Source: Actinomycetota bacterium
GTDB lineage: Bacteria; Actinomycetota; Acidimicrobiia; Acidimicrobiales; JAJPHE01
DNA: 64,000 bases
Direction of reading: 5' to 3'
Assembly: GCA_021325435.1 (NCBI GenBank)
Contig: JAJPHE010000142.1
Span: 32,084 to 96,083 of the forward strand
Shown: positions 40,304 through 51,646 of the stretch, in pieces
How positions within the stretch are numbered: position 1 is the first letter of the stretch
Layout of the letters: the number at the start of each line of letters is the position of its first letter
Made by a program: the position numbers and the translations under genes
Notes under the pieces: generated by a model
Told to the model about the DNA's origin: nothing
What the model saw: only the letters and a program-made list of their open reading frames with translations
Database searches by the model: none

Positions 40304-41425
40304 TCAGGCGGGCTCCGATGCCAGCGCCTCGCCGATCCTGAGCAACTGCTCGGTGGCTCCGCCCAGCATGAACTCCACCTGCTTGGCCCACACGAAGCGG
40401 CGGTGGATCGGGTACTCGTTGGCCACGCCCATCCCACCGTGGAGGTGGACGGCGGCGTGGGCCACCCGGTGACCGGCCTCGGCCGCCCAGAACTTCGCCA
40501 CCTCCACGTCCACCGCCGCCGGCAGCCCCTCCGAGAGCCTCCACGCCGCCTGCCAGAGGGTGAGCCGCACCCCTTCCACGTCGATGTAGCAGTCGGCGCA
40601 GCGGTGGCCCACGGCCTGGAAGGTGGCGATCGGACGCTCGAACTGGACGCGGGTCTTGGTGTATTCGGCCGTCTCGGCCAGCGCCTGCTCGGTGATGCCC
40701 AGCTGCATGGCGCACAGGCCGATGGTGGCTCGCTGGTCGATCCACTCCACGATCCGGGGGCCGTCCTCCACGCTGCCGAGCACGGCGTCGTCGGGGACTA
40801 CGCACCCCGACAGCTCGAGATACCCGGCCGAGTCGCGGTTGGTCGTGCGCTGTCGGGTGAGGGTCACCCCTTCGGCACCCGGCTCGACCAGGAAGACGGC
40901 CACTCCGCCGTCGACCCGGGCGGGGACGAGGAAGAGATCGGCCAGGGGGCCGGCGGGCACGGCCGTCTTCACGCCCTGGAGCCGCCAGCCACCGTCGGCC
41001 CTGGTGGCCGTGGTGGAGGGGGCCGCCGGGTTGTGGTGGACCGGGTCGGCCAGGGCCCCGGTGAGGATGGCGCGGCCCTCGGCGGCGGGCTCGACCCAGC
41101 GCCGCTTCTGCTCCTCCGAGCCGAACTCGGCGATGGGTGCGGCTCCCATGACGATCGATGCCAGCACCGGCACCGGGGCGATGGCCCGGCCCACCTCCTC
41201 CAGCACCAGGCACTGCTCGACGACCCCGTAGCCGCCACCCCCCACGTCGGCGGGCAGGGCGATGGCCAGCAGCCCGGCCTTGGCCAGCTCGTCCCAGACG
41301 CCCCGGTCGAAGCGGTCGGGGGCGGCCTCGACCTCCTTCAGCAGGTCGACGGTGACCCGGTCGGAGAGGATGCGCCGGGCCAGCCCGGCGATCTCCTGCT
41401 GCTCCTCGGTGAAGCTGAAGTCCAT
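40304..41425 (-). CDS. fadE27: FadE27/ChsE5-like acyl-CoA dehydrogenase subunit
   Basis: A 373-residue acyl-CoA dehydrogenase-fold subunit. It has FTEEQQEIAGLARRILSD, PADVGGGGYGVVEQC and, late, RPIATFQAVGHRCADCYIDV with HLHGGMGVANEYPIHRRF. The middle (LQGVKTAVPAGPLADLFLV) lacks the usual W-S-T flavin-contact pattern, consistent with a subunit that is incomplete on its own. In Mtb FadE26 and FadE27 form an alpha2beta2 enzyme (ChsE4-ChsE5) that dehydrogenates steroid side-chain acyl-CoAs. It is directly downstream of the fadE26-like gene, 38 bases apart. Confidence 0.8.
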   Translation of the reverse strand: MDFSFTEEQQEIAGLARRILSDRVTVDLLKEVEAAPDRFDRGVWDELAKAGLLAIALPADVGGGGYGVVEQCLVLEEVGRAIAPVPVLASIVMGAAPIAEFGSEEQKRRWVEPAAEGRAILTGALADPVHHNPAAPSTTATRADGGWRLQGVKTAVPAGPLADLFLVPARVDGGVAVFLVEPGAEGVTLTRQRTTNRDSAGYLELSGCVVPDDAVLGSVEDGPRIVEWIDQRATIGLCAMQLGITEQALAETAEYTKTRVQFERPIATFQAVGHRCADCYIDVEGVRLTLWQAAWRLSEGLPAAVDVEVAKFWAAEAGHRVAHAAVHLHGGMGVANEYPIHRRFVWAKQVEFMLGGATEQLLRIGEALASEPA

Positions 41426-41463
41426 GTCGAATGGTCCTTACTCGGCGGGGCGGGCTCGGCGGC

Positions 41464-42645
41464 TCAGCGGGGGGCGCGGGGCATGCCCAGGGCGACCATC
41501 GAGATGATGTCGCGCTGGATCTCGTTGGTGCCGCCGCCGAAAGTCAGGATGAGCGCCGAGCGGTACATCCGCTCGATCCGGCCCCGGACCTTCGCCCCTG
41601 GCGAGTCACCGGTGACGTAGGCCTCCTCGCCCAGGCACTCCATCAAGAGCCGGTAGGCCTCGGTGTAGAACTCGGTGCCGAACACCTTGGTGGCGGAGGC
41701 GTCGGCGGGGCTCACCCCCTTGTCCACACCCCAGGCGATCTTCCAGTTGATCAGCTTGAGGTATTCGACCTTGGCGTGAACCCGGGCCAGGTTGAGGCGC
41801 ACCCATTCCTGGTCGATGACCCGGCGCCCGTCTCCCGTCTTGGTCTGCTGGGCCCAGCGCCGCACGTCGGCCAGGGCGCTTTGGACCCCGGCCGCCGAGC
41901 ACAGGGCCACCCGCTCGCGGTTGAGCTGGCCGGTGATCAACGACCAGCCGTTGTTCTCCCCCCCGACGAGGGCCGTCGCCGGCACCCGGACGTCCTCGTA
42001 GAAGGTCTGGCTGGTCGTGGTTCCGGTGACGGTGGGGACCGGCGACCAGCTGAAGCCCGGCGTGTCGGTCGGCACGAGGAAGACCGACAGCCCCTTGTGG
42101 CGGGGGGCGTCGGGATCGGTGCGAGCGGCCAACCACACGTAGTCGGCGTACTGGATGAGGCTGGTCCACATCTTCTGGCCGTTGATGACGTACTCGTCGC
42201 CGTCACGCACCGCCCTGGTCTTGAGGGCCGCCAGGTCGGTGCCGGCGTCGGGCTCGGAGTAGCCGATGGAGAAGTGCAGGTCGCCGGCCAGGATGCGGGG
42301 CAGGAAGGCCGCCTTCTGCTCGTCGGTCCCCCACTGCATGATGGTGGGCCCGACGGTGTTGATGGTGAGGAACGGCACCGGGGCGCCGGCGGTGGATGCC
42401 TCGTCCGTGAAGATCAGCTGCTCGAGCATCGAGCGGTTCTGGCCGCCGTACTCCTCCGGCCAGCCGATTCCGAGCCAGCCGTCCTGGCCCATCTGACGCA
42501 CCAGGTCGCGGTAGAGGTTGCCCCCGCCGTACTCGCCCTCACCCCGGTTGAGCTGGCTCTGGACCTCGTCGGTCATCAGCTCGGCGAAGTAGCGGCGGAG
42601 CTCGCGGCGGAGCTCCTCCTGCGCCTCGGTGTAGGCGATGTGCAC
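41464..42645 (-). CDS. fadE26: FadE26/ChsE4-like acyl-CoA dehydrogenase subunit
   Basis: A 393-residue acyl-CoA dehydrogenase. Nearly every block agrees with remembered Mtb FadE26 (Rv3504): AQEELRRELRRYFAELM, IFTDEASTAGAPVPFLTIN, FSIGYSEPDAGTDLA, GQKMWTSLIQYADYVWLA, WVRLNLARVHAKVEYLKLIN and ILTFGGGTNEIQRDI. It oxidises the alpha-beta bond of the sterol side-chain CoA ester together with the adjacent FadE27-like subunit. The GTG at 42645 has GGAGGGG upstream. An imperfect KstR-like site lies about 37 bases upstream, probably driving fadE26 and everything downstream. Confidence 0.9.
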   Translation of the reverse strand: MHIAYTEAQEELRRELRRYFAELMTDEVQSQLNRGEGEYGGGNLYRDLVRQMGQDGWLGIGWPEEYGGQNRSMLEQLIFTDEASTAGAPVPFLTINTVGPTIMQWGTDEQKAAFLPRILAGDLHFSIGYSEPDAGTDLAALKTRAVRDGDEYVINGQKMWTSLIQYADYVWLAARTDPDAPRHKGLSVFLVPTDTPGFSWSPVPTVTGTTTSQTFYEDVRVPATALVGGENNGWSLITGQLNRERVALCSAAGVQSALADVRRWAQQTKTGDGRRVIDQEWVRLNLARVHAKVEYLKLINWKIAWGVDKGVSPADASATKVFGTEFYTEAYRLLMECLGEEAYVTGDSPGAKVRGRIERMYRSALILTFGGGTNEIQRDIISMVALGMPRAPR

Positions 42646-42681
42646 GGCCCCTCCGTTAACCCGGTGACCAGCCGGGGCAAG

Positions 42682-42695
42682 TGAAACGCGTTCTG
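42682..42695. promoter_or_regulatory. KstR-like operator before fadE26
   Basis: TGAAACGCGTTCTG keeps the AACGCGTT core (42685-42692) and the leading T of the consensus shape; only the last A is replaced. It lies between the ferredoxin stop and the fadE26 start. Confidence 0.6.
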
Positions 42696-42759
42696 AATTT
42701 CTAGCCGAGGGCGCCTCGGATTGTCGAGCAGGCCGAACCGCCTGGTGGGACGGTTGGGC

Positions 42760-42951
42760 TCAGTCCTCGAGGGAGATGGCCCCCATCGGGCAGGAGGCCA
42801 CCGCCTGCTCCACGCCGGCCCGCAGCTCCTCCGGGGGGTCCTCCTGGAGGAGATAGAGCTTGTCGTCGTCTCGGACCTCGAACACCTCCGGAACAAGGCT
42901 CATGCAAACGGCGTTGCTCTCGCACCGCTCGAAGTCGACAACCACCCTCAT
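42760..42951 (-). CDS. fdxD: [3Fe-4S] ferredoxin (FdxD-like)
   Basis: A 63-residue bacterial ferredoxin of the P450-associated type. The cysteines are Cys10, Cys16 and Cys54 (the last in SCPMGAI), and Asn13 occupies the place of the second cluster Cys, so a three-Cys 3Fe-4S cluster is expected. MRVVVDFERCESNAVC is close to remembered Mtb FdxD (Rv3503c), which neighbours fadE26 there and supports sterol-oxidising P450s. ATG 42951 is chosen because the longer frame is low-complexity. It would hand electrons to the P450 at 37347. Confidence 0.8.
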   Translation of the reverse strand: MRVVVDFERCESNAVCMSLVPEVFEVRDDDKLYLLQEDPPEELRAGVEQAVASCPMGAISLED

Positions 42952-43016
42952 GGTGCTCCTCCTTGTCAGTCCCAACGAGTCCGATCCGGCGAGCCCGGCG
43001 CCTCGGGCGGGGAGCC

Positions 43017-44159
43017 TCAGGCCACCGCCTTCGCCCGGCGCAGGGCCTCCACCCCGGCCCGGTCGAGCCCCGTCCACTCTGCCAGCACCTCGTCAGTGTG
43101 CCCGCCTACCACCGGCGGCGGCCGGCGCACCCGACCCGGGGTGGCCGACAGGCGAGGGGCGGGGGCCGGCTGCAGGACCCCGGCCACCTCGACATAGGCC
43201 GACCGGGCCGCCCCGTGAGGATGGTGCTCCACCTCGTCGAGGTCGAGCACCGGGGTTACGCAGGCGTCGGTCCCCTCGAAGCGCCGGCACCACTCGTCGC
43301 GGGTGTGCTGGCGGAAGAGCTCGGCGAAACGGCGCTTGGTGTCGGGCCACGACCCCCGCTCCATCTGCGGGGGCAGGGACGCCGGGTCGATGCCCAGCCC
43401 GCTCAGCAGCTCGGCGTAGAACTGCGGCTCGATCGCCCCCACCGCCACCCAGCGGCCGTCGGCCGTCTCGTAGGCGTCGTAGAAGGGCGCACCGGAGTCG
43501 AGCATGTTGGTTCCTCTGTCCTTCCAACCCCGGCCCGGCCCTCCCCCGCCGAAGAAGGCGGCCATCAGCAGCGAGGCGCCGTCGACCATGGCGGCGTCGA
43601 CCACCTGGCCCCGGCCGGTGGCTCGGGCCTCGATGAGTCCGCACAGGATGCCGAAGGCGAGGACCATGCCCCCGCCGCCGAAGTCCCCCACCAGGTTGAG
43701 CGGGGGGGTCGGCGGCTGTCCGGCCCGCCCGGTCATGCCCAGCACGCCGGCCAGGGAGATGTAGTTGATGTCGTGGCCGGCGGCGCCGGCCAGCGGCCCC
43801 TCCTGTCCGTAGCCGGTCATCCGCCCGTACACCAGAGCCGGGTTGCGGCCGAGGCACACGTCCGGGCCCAGCCCGAGGCGCTCCATCACCCCGGGCCGGA
43901 AGCCCTCGATGAGGGCGTCGGCCCGCTCGGCCAGGCCCAGGGCCACCGCCTTGCCCTCGGCGTGCTTCAGGTCGACGGCCACCGACCGCCGCCCCCGACC
44001 CAGCAGGAGGCCGCCGGGTGAGCCCGCCTGCTCGAGGCGGTCGACGCGGACCACGTCGGCGCCCATGTCGGCCAGCAGCATGCCGGCGAACGGCCCCGGG
44101 GCCAGGCTGGCGAACTCCACCACCCGCACGCCCCGCAGCGGCCCCTCGGAATCGGTCAC
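43017..44159 (-). CDS. mcr: alpha-methylacyl-CoA racemase (type III CoA transferase family)
   Basis: A 380-residue single-domain CaiB-family protein of the AMACR/MCR subgroup. It shows GRMTGYGQEGPLAGAAGHDI with His129, LNLVGDFGGGG with Asp159, QVVDAAMVDGASLL and TNMLDSGAPFYDAYE. His129 and Asp159 fit the His126/Asp156 pair of Mtb MCR. It epimerises 2-methylacyl-CoA esters, needed because P450 oxidation and beta-oxidation may require opposite C25 configurations of the sterol acid. The GTG at 44159 follows the PPOX stop by one base (TGAGGTG). Confidence 0.88.
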   Translation of the reverse strand: MTDSEGPLRGVRVVEFASLAPGPFAGMLLADMGADVVRVDRLEQAGSPGGLLLGRGRRSVAVDLKHAEGKAVALGLAERADALIEGFRPGVMERLGLGPDVCLGRNPALVYGRMTGYGQEGPLAGAAGHDINYISLAGVLGMTGRAGQPPTPPLNLVGDFGGGGMVLAFGILCGLIEARATGRGQVVDAAMVDGASLLMAAFFGGGGPGRGWKDRGTNMLDSGAPFYDAYETADGRWVAVGAIEPQFYAELLSGLGIDPASLPPQMERGSWPDTKRRFAELFRQHTRDEWCRRFEGTDACVTPVLDLDEVEHHPHGAARSAYVEVAGVLQPAPAPRLSATPGRVRRPPPVVGGHTDEVLAEWTGLDRAGVEALRRAKAVA

Positions 44160-44160
44160 C

Positions 44161-44619
44161 TCAATAGGTTCCGCCCAGCTTGCGGTGGTCCCACGAGACG
44201 ACCTTGGTCGGGTTGACGAACACCGCTACCCGCTTGCGCCCCGAGGCGGCCACGCCCTGGCGGGCGGCGTCGTTGAGCTCCCCGAAGTACCGGGGATACA
44301 GCGCCTCTCCCACCGACACGACAGTGGCCGGGTCGGAGGACAGCTCGGCCACCCCGTTGATCTGCACCCCGCGCAGCTCCGAGTAACCCTCGCCCGCCTC
44401 GGCCATCACCGTCAGGCGGGGATCGCGCTCCAGGTTCTTCACCTTCTGGGACTTCCCGTACGTCCAGAACGCCACCCGGCCGTCGATGACCGCGTAGTAC
44501 ATCGCCACCAGGTGCGGGGTGCCGTCGGGGTTGAGGGTCGCCACCTGCAGGGTGTTGGGCTCCTTGAGGAAGGAGGCGATCTCCCCCTCGGACATCGAGA
44601 TCTGGTCGCGGCGCTTCAT
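44161..44619 (-). CDS. PPOX-class (split-barrel) flavin/F420-binding protein
   Basis: A 152-residue split-barrel protein of the pyridoxamine-phosphate-oxidase-like class. LQVATLNPDGTPHLVAMYYA is the first strand pair, AFWTYGKSQKVKNLERDPRLTVM the cofactor-binding segment, and VVSWDHRKLGGTY the C-terminus. Actinobacterial members often bind F420 or FMN and reduce quinone-like or other small molecules. It is tightly placed between the amidohydrolase and the racemase gene, so it is co-transcribed with sterol genes; its substrate is unknown. Confidence 0.8.
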   Translation of the reverse strand: MKRRDQISMSEGEIASFLKEPNTLQVATLNPDGTPHLVAMYYAVIDGRVAFWTYGKSQKVKNLERDPRLTVMAEAGEGYSELRGVQINGVAELSSDPATVVSVGEALYPRYFGELNDAARQGVAASGRKRVAVFVNPTKVVSWDHRKLGGTY

Positions 44620-44625
44620 GCCAGG

Positions 44626-45498
44626 TCAGGAGTCGAGCTTCAGGATGCGAGCGGCGTTGTCGCGCAGGAACTTGGGCCAGACGTCGTCCTTGAAGCCGAC
44701 ATTGGGCATCTCCGTCATGATCCGCTCGAGCGACAGCCCCATCGGGAAGTAACCGGCGTAGATCACCCGGTCCGCGCCCCGGCTGTTGGCGTAGTTGATG
44801 ATGTCCTTCGGGTAGTACTTGGGGGCGAAGGCGCTGGTCGAGTAGTGGAGGTTGGGCCACTTGACCATCAGCTTCACCATCAGCTCGGTCCACGGCTCGC
44901 AACCGTGGCGGGTGACGAAGACCAGGTCGGGGAAGTCGTACATCACCTCGTCGATGAGCTCCACCTTCTGGCACGCCATCGGAAGACGGGGCCCGGGCAC
45001 CCCGGCGCACACGAACACCGGCACTCCGAGCTCGACGCACTTGGCGTAGACGGGATAGGCCTTCTTGTCGTTGATCGGCACCTGGGGGCTGTAGCCGGCG
45101 GGGAACATGTGCACAGCGCGGATCCCCCATTTCTCGTAGTCGGCGACGAGCTGGCGGATGCTCTGCATCCCCAGGTTGGGGTCCGCTCCCGTGGAGGGGA
45201 TGAAGCGGTCGGGGTGATCTTTGAGCGCCCGCTCCGACACCTCGCCGTGGACCCCGATCATCGCCTTCTCGATCCCCCACCGGTCCATCTCGGCCAGGGT
45301 GATCGAGAGGGGATCGTTGCTGCGGTCGATCCGCTTGTCGGGTACGTCTTTGAACATGTACTCGACGGGGAAGGCGAACTCCTCGCGGGACTGGGAGTCC
45401 TTGGTGCGCGTGGTGATGAAGCGGTACTGCTCCTTCATGTCGGCGGCGGGGAAACCGAGCATGGTGTCGATGACGCCGATGTCTGTGGGCATTCCCAT
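44626..45498 (-). CDS. amidohydrolase-2 family hydrolase
   Basis: A 290-residue TIM-barrel protein of the Amidohydro_2 family. IGVIDTMLGFPAADM lies where other members have the metal-binding DxH, so the N-terminal His motif is not intact. IRAVHMFPAGYSP, VPVFVCAGVPGP, TRHGCEPWTELM and IYAGYFPMGLSLER follow the barrel strands. With metal ligands weakened it may be a non-classical lyase or an inactive homologue. ATG 45498 has AGAGGAG upstream. It heads the minus-strand sterol block, opposite a KstR-like repressor, with a consensus-perfect operator in the gap. Confidence 0.75.
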   Translation of the reverse strand: MGMPTDIGVIDTMLGFPAADMKEQYRFITTRTKDSQSREEFAFPVEYMFKDVPDKRIDRSNDPLSITLAEMDRWGIEKAMIGVHGEVSERALKDHPDRFIPSTGADPNLGMQSIRQLVADYEKWGIRAVHMFPAGYSPQVPINDKKAYPVYAKCVELGVPVFVCAGVPGPRLPMACQKVELIDEVMYDFPDLVFVTRHGCEPWTELMVKLMVKWPNLHYSTSAFAPKYYPKDIINYANSRGADRVIYAGYFPMGLSLERIMTEMPNVGFKDDVWPKFLRDNAARILKLDS

Positions 45499-45532
45499 GG
45501 GACGGCTCCTCTGGTCGCGACCGGCTGAATCT

Positions 45533-45546
45533 TGTAACCGGTTCTA
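45533..45546. promoter_or_regulatory. consensus KstR-like operator in a divergent promoter
   Basis: TGTAACCGGTTCTA fits TnnAACnnGTTnnA at every fixed position, with AACCGGTT as palindromic core. It lies between the amidohydrolase start and the second KstR-like repressor gene, so one site could control both directions. Confidence 0.75.
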
Positions 45547-45570
45547 GACACGGGTCAAGGGGACCTCTCG

Positions 45571-45576
45571 TAGAGT
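45571..45576 (+). promoter_or_regulatory. -10-like element giving a leaderless repressor mRNA
   Basis: TAGAGT fits TAnnnT and ends seven bases before the GTG of the repressor gene at 45584. A transcript started there would begin at or next to the start codon. Confidence 0.5.
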
Positions 45577-45583
45577 CCGCCCG

Positions 45584-49491
<3,908 letters not shown>

Positions 49492-49501
<10 letters not shown>

Positions 49502-50604
49502 AGCAGGACCCCCCGGATGTTCCGTCCGTCGCGCATGTCCTGGTAGCCCTGGTTGATGTCGGCCAGCTCGTAGGTGCGGGTCACCATGCTGTCGAGATCG
49601 AGCTGGCCCTGGCGGTACAGCTCGAGCAGCTTGGGGATGTCGTAGCGGATGTTGGCCGAGCCGAAGATCGACCCCACCACCTGCTTCTCCATCAGCGTCA
49701 TGTCGAGGAAGCTGATGTTGGCCTGGACCTCGGCCATCGGATGGATGTTGGTGACGACCACCCGGCCCCGCTTGGCCGTGATGGCAAGGATCGAGGCCAT
49801 CAGGTCGCCCCGCCCCACGCCCATGGCGCAGATGACCTTGTCGCACATCCGGCCCCAGGTGACCTCCTGGATGAGCCCGAGGGCCTCCTCGACGCTCGAC
49901 GCCGTGTGGGTGGCGCCGTACTTCTGGGCCTGCTCGCGCTTGAACTCCACCGGGTCGATGGCGAAGATCCGCTCGGCGCCGGCGAGGCGGGCGCCCTGGA
50001 TGGCCGAGGCCCCGATGCCGCCCACTCCTATGACCGCCACGTTCTCGCCGGGGTGGACGTCGGCGGCGTAGACCGAGGATCCCCAGCCGGTGGTGACACC
50101 GCAGCCGACCAGGCACGCCTTGTCGAGGGGGATGTCCTTGTCGATCTTCACGCAGGACATCACGTTGACGACGGTGTGCCTGGCGAAGGTGCCGAGCAGC
50201 ACCATGGTGTGCAGGTCGCGGCCCCGGGCGTGGTGCCGGGAGGTTCCGTCCGCCTGCAGGCCGCCGAGCAGGGCGGCGCCGTTGTCACACAGGTTCGAGT
50301 GGCCGGTGGCACAGGACGGGCACACCCCACAGGCGGGGATGAAGCCGAACACGACGTGGTCGCCCGGCTGGAGCATCGTGCAACCCGGTCCCACCTCCTC
50401 CACCACCCCGGCCCCCTCATGGCCGCCGATCAGGGGACGGGGGACCGGCAGATCACCTGTCAGGGCGTGCTCGTCGGAGTGGCACATGCCGGAGGCGGCG
50501 ATGCGCACCAGCACCTCGTCGGGGTGCTTGGGCGAGTCGAGCTCGATCGTCTCGACCGACCACTCCTTCTCGTCCTCCCACAGGATGGCGGCCTCGGTCT
50601 GCAC
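49492..50604 (-). CDS. zinc-dependent alcohol dehydrogenase (NDMA-dependent type)
   Basis: A 370-residue medium-chain dehydrogenase. Catalytic zinc ligands are Cys41 (GMCHSDEH), His62/Glu63 (GGHEGAG) and Cys168 (VGCGVTTG). Structural zinc cysteines are at 92, 95, 98 and 106. The Rossmann motif is IGVGGIGASAIQGARLAGA. KHPDEVLVRIAASGMCHSDE and LLGTFARHTVVN fit the actinobacterial NDMA-dependent group, in which NAD stays tightly bound and an external carrier re-oxidises it. Such enzymes are often linked to the peptide redox cofactor mycofactocin, whose genes are not in the window. It may oxidise a sterol side-chain alcohol or a simple alcohol. Confidence 0.88.
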
Positions 50605-50671
50605 GGTGGTCCCCCTCAGAGTTCGCTACGGCGTGAGCCGGGCCCCGGCGGTTCACTGTCGGGCCGGCAGG

Positions 50672-51430
50672 TCACGATAGAACGCCGATCTCCTCACCGG
50701 CCTCTTCGCCCACCCCGAGATAGGCGGCCTGCACGGCGGCATTGCCCTGGATCTCCCCGGGGGTGCCCGACGCCAGCAGCTTCCCGAAGTCGAGCACGAA
50801 GATGCGCTCGCACACCTGCATGACCAGCTCCACGTCGTGCTCGACCAGAAGGACGGCGACCCCCGTGCCCGCCAGGCGGACAAGGAGCCGACCGAGGTCC
50901 TCCGACTCGGTCTCGTCCAGGCCGGAGGAAGGCTCATCGAGCAGCACCAGTCGGGGCCGCACGGCCAGAGCCCGTCCGAGCTCGACCAGGCGGGCCAGGC
51001 CGGTCGGCAGCGAGTCCACCGGAGTGTCGGCGACGGACCGGATGCCCACCAGGTCGATGATCTCCTCCGCCTCGCGGGGCGGGTCGGCTTGGCGATCCTT
51101 GGCCCAGCGCTTGCGGATCTCCGCCGCCACCAGGATGTTGTCGCGGGCGCTGAGGGACGCGAAGGTCTCGAGGCGCTGGAACGTCCGGGCCAGGCCGAGG
51201 CGGGCACGTTGATGGGCGGACAGCTGGCTCACGTCGCGGTCGTCGAAGAGCACCCGGCCGGAGTTGGGCTGCTGCAGTCCGGAGATGACGTTGAACAGGG
51301 TGGTCTTGCCCGCCCCGTTCGGGCCGATGAGTCCCACGACCGTTCCGGCCTCGACCGTGAGGCCGACATCGGTCAGCGCGGCGAGGCCACCGAAGCGGAC
51401 CCCCACCCCCCGGACCTCCAGAAGCGCCAT
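50672..51430 (-). CDS. livG: branched-chain-type ABC transporter ATP-binding protein (LivG-like)
   Basis: A 252-residue ATPase. Walker A is GPNGAGKTTLFN, Walker B LVLLDEPSSGLD and the switch His is in LVEHDVEL. GLARTFQRLETFASLSARDN is typical of LivG, but its signature reads SLPTGLARLVELG with only partial LSGGQ similarity. ATG 51430 fits the usual start. It is the only transporter component on the minus strand, divergent from the binding-protein/permease/LivF operon across 216 bases. The complex would be completed from both directions of one promoter region. Confidence 0.88.
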   Translation of the reverse strand: MALLEVRGVGVRFGGLAALTDVGLTVEAGTVVGLIGPNGAGKTTLFNVISGLQQPNSGRVLFDDRDVSQLSAHQRARLGLARTFQRLETFASLSARDNILVAAEIRKRWAKDRQADPPREAEEIIDLVGIRSVADTPVDSLPTGLARLVELGRALAVRPRLVLLDEPSSGLDETESEDLGRLLVRLAGTGVAVLLVEHDVELVMQVCERIFVLDFGKLLASGTPGEIQGNAAVQAAYLGVGEEAGEEIGVLS

Positions 51431-51646
51431 CCGGCCACCCCTCCGATCTCCTCGCATAGTTCTAGGGCGGGCGGCCGATCCCCTTCGAGCGGGCCCCCTC
51501 CACCTGTTCCGCCCAGTCGGACGGTCGCGGATCTGCCGCTTGGGGCCGTTGCCCCCCGGGGGCAGGATAAGGATCCGGTTTCATCGAAATGCCAGTACGG
51601 AACGGTCCCGGCAGATCGATGGCGGGACGGGGGAGGTTCGATCAAG

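Noticed and set aside
51459..51464. GTTCTA half-site before livG and the binding lipoprotein, first read as a KstR-like operator
   Set aside because: Only one half matches; the other side (CGCATA) does not resemble AGAAC. It is not strong enough to place the Liv-type transporter in the regulon.
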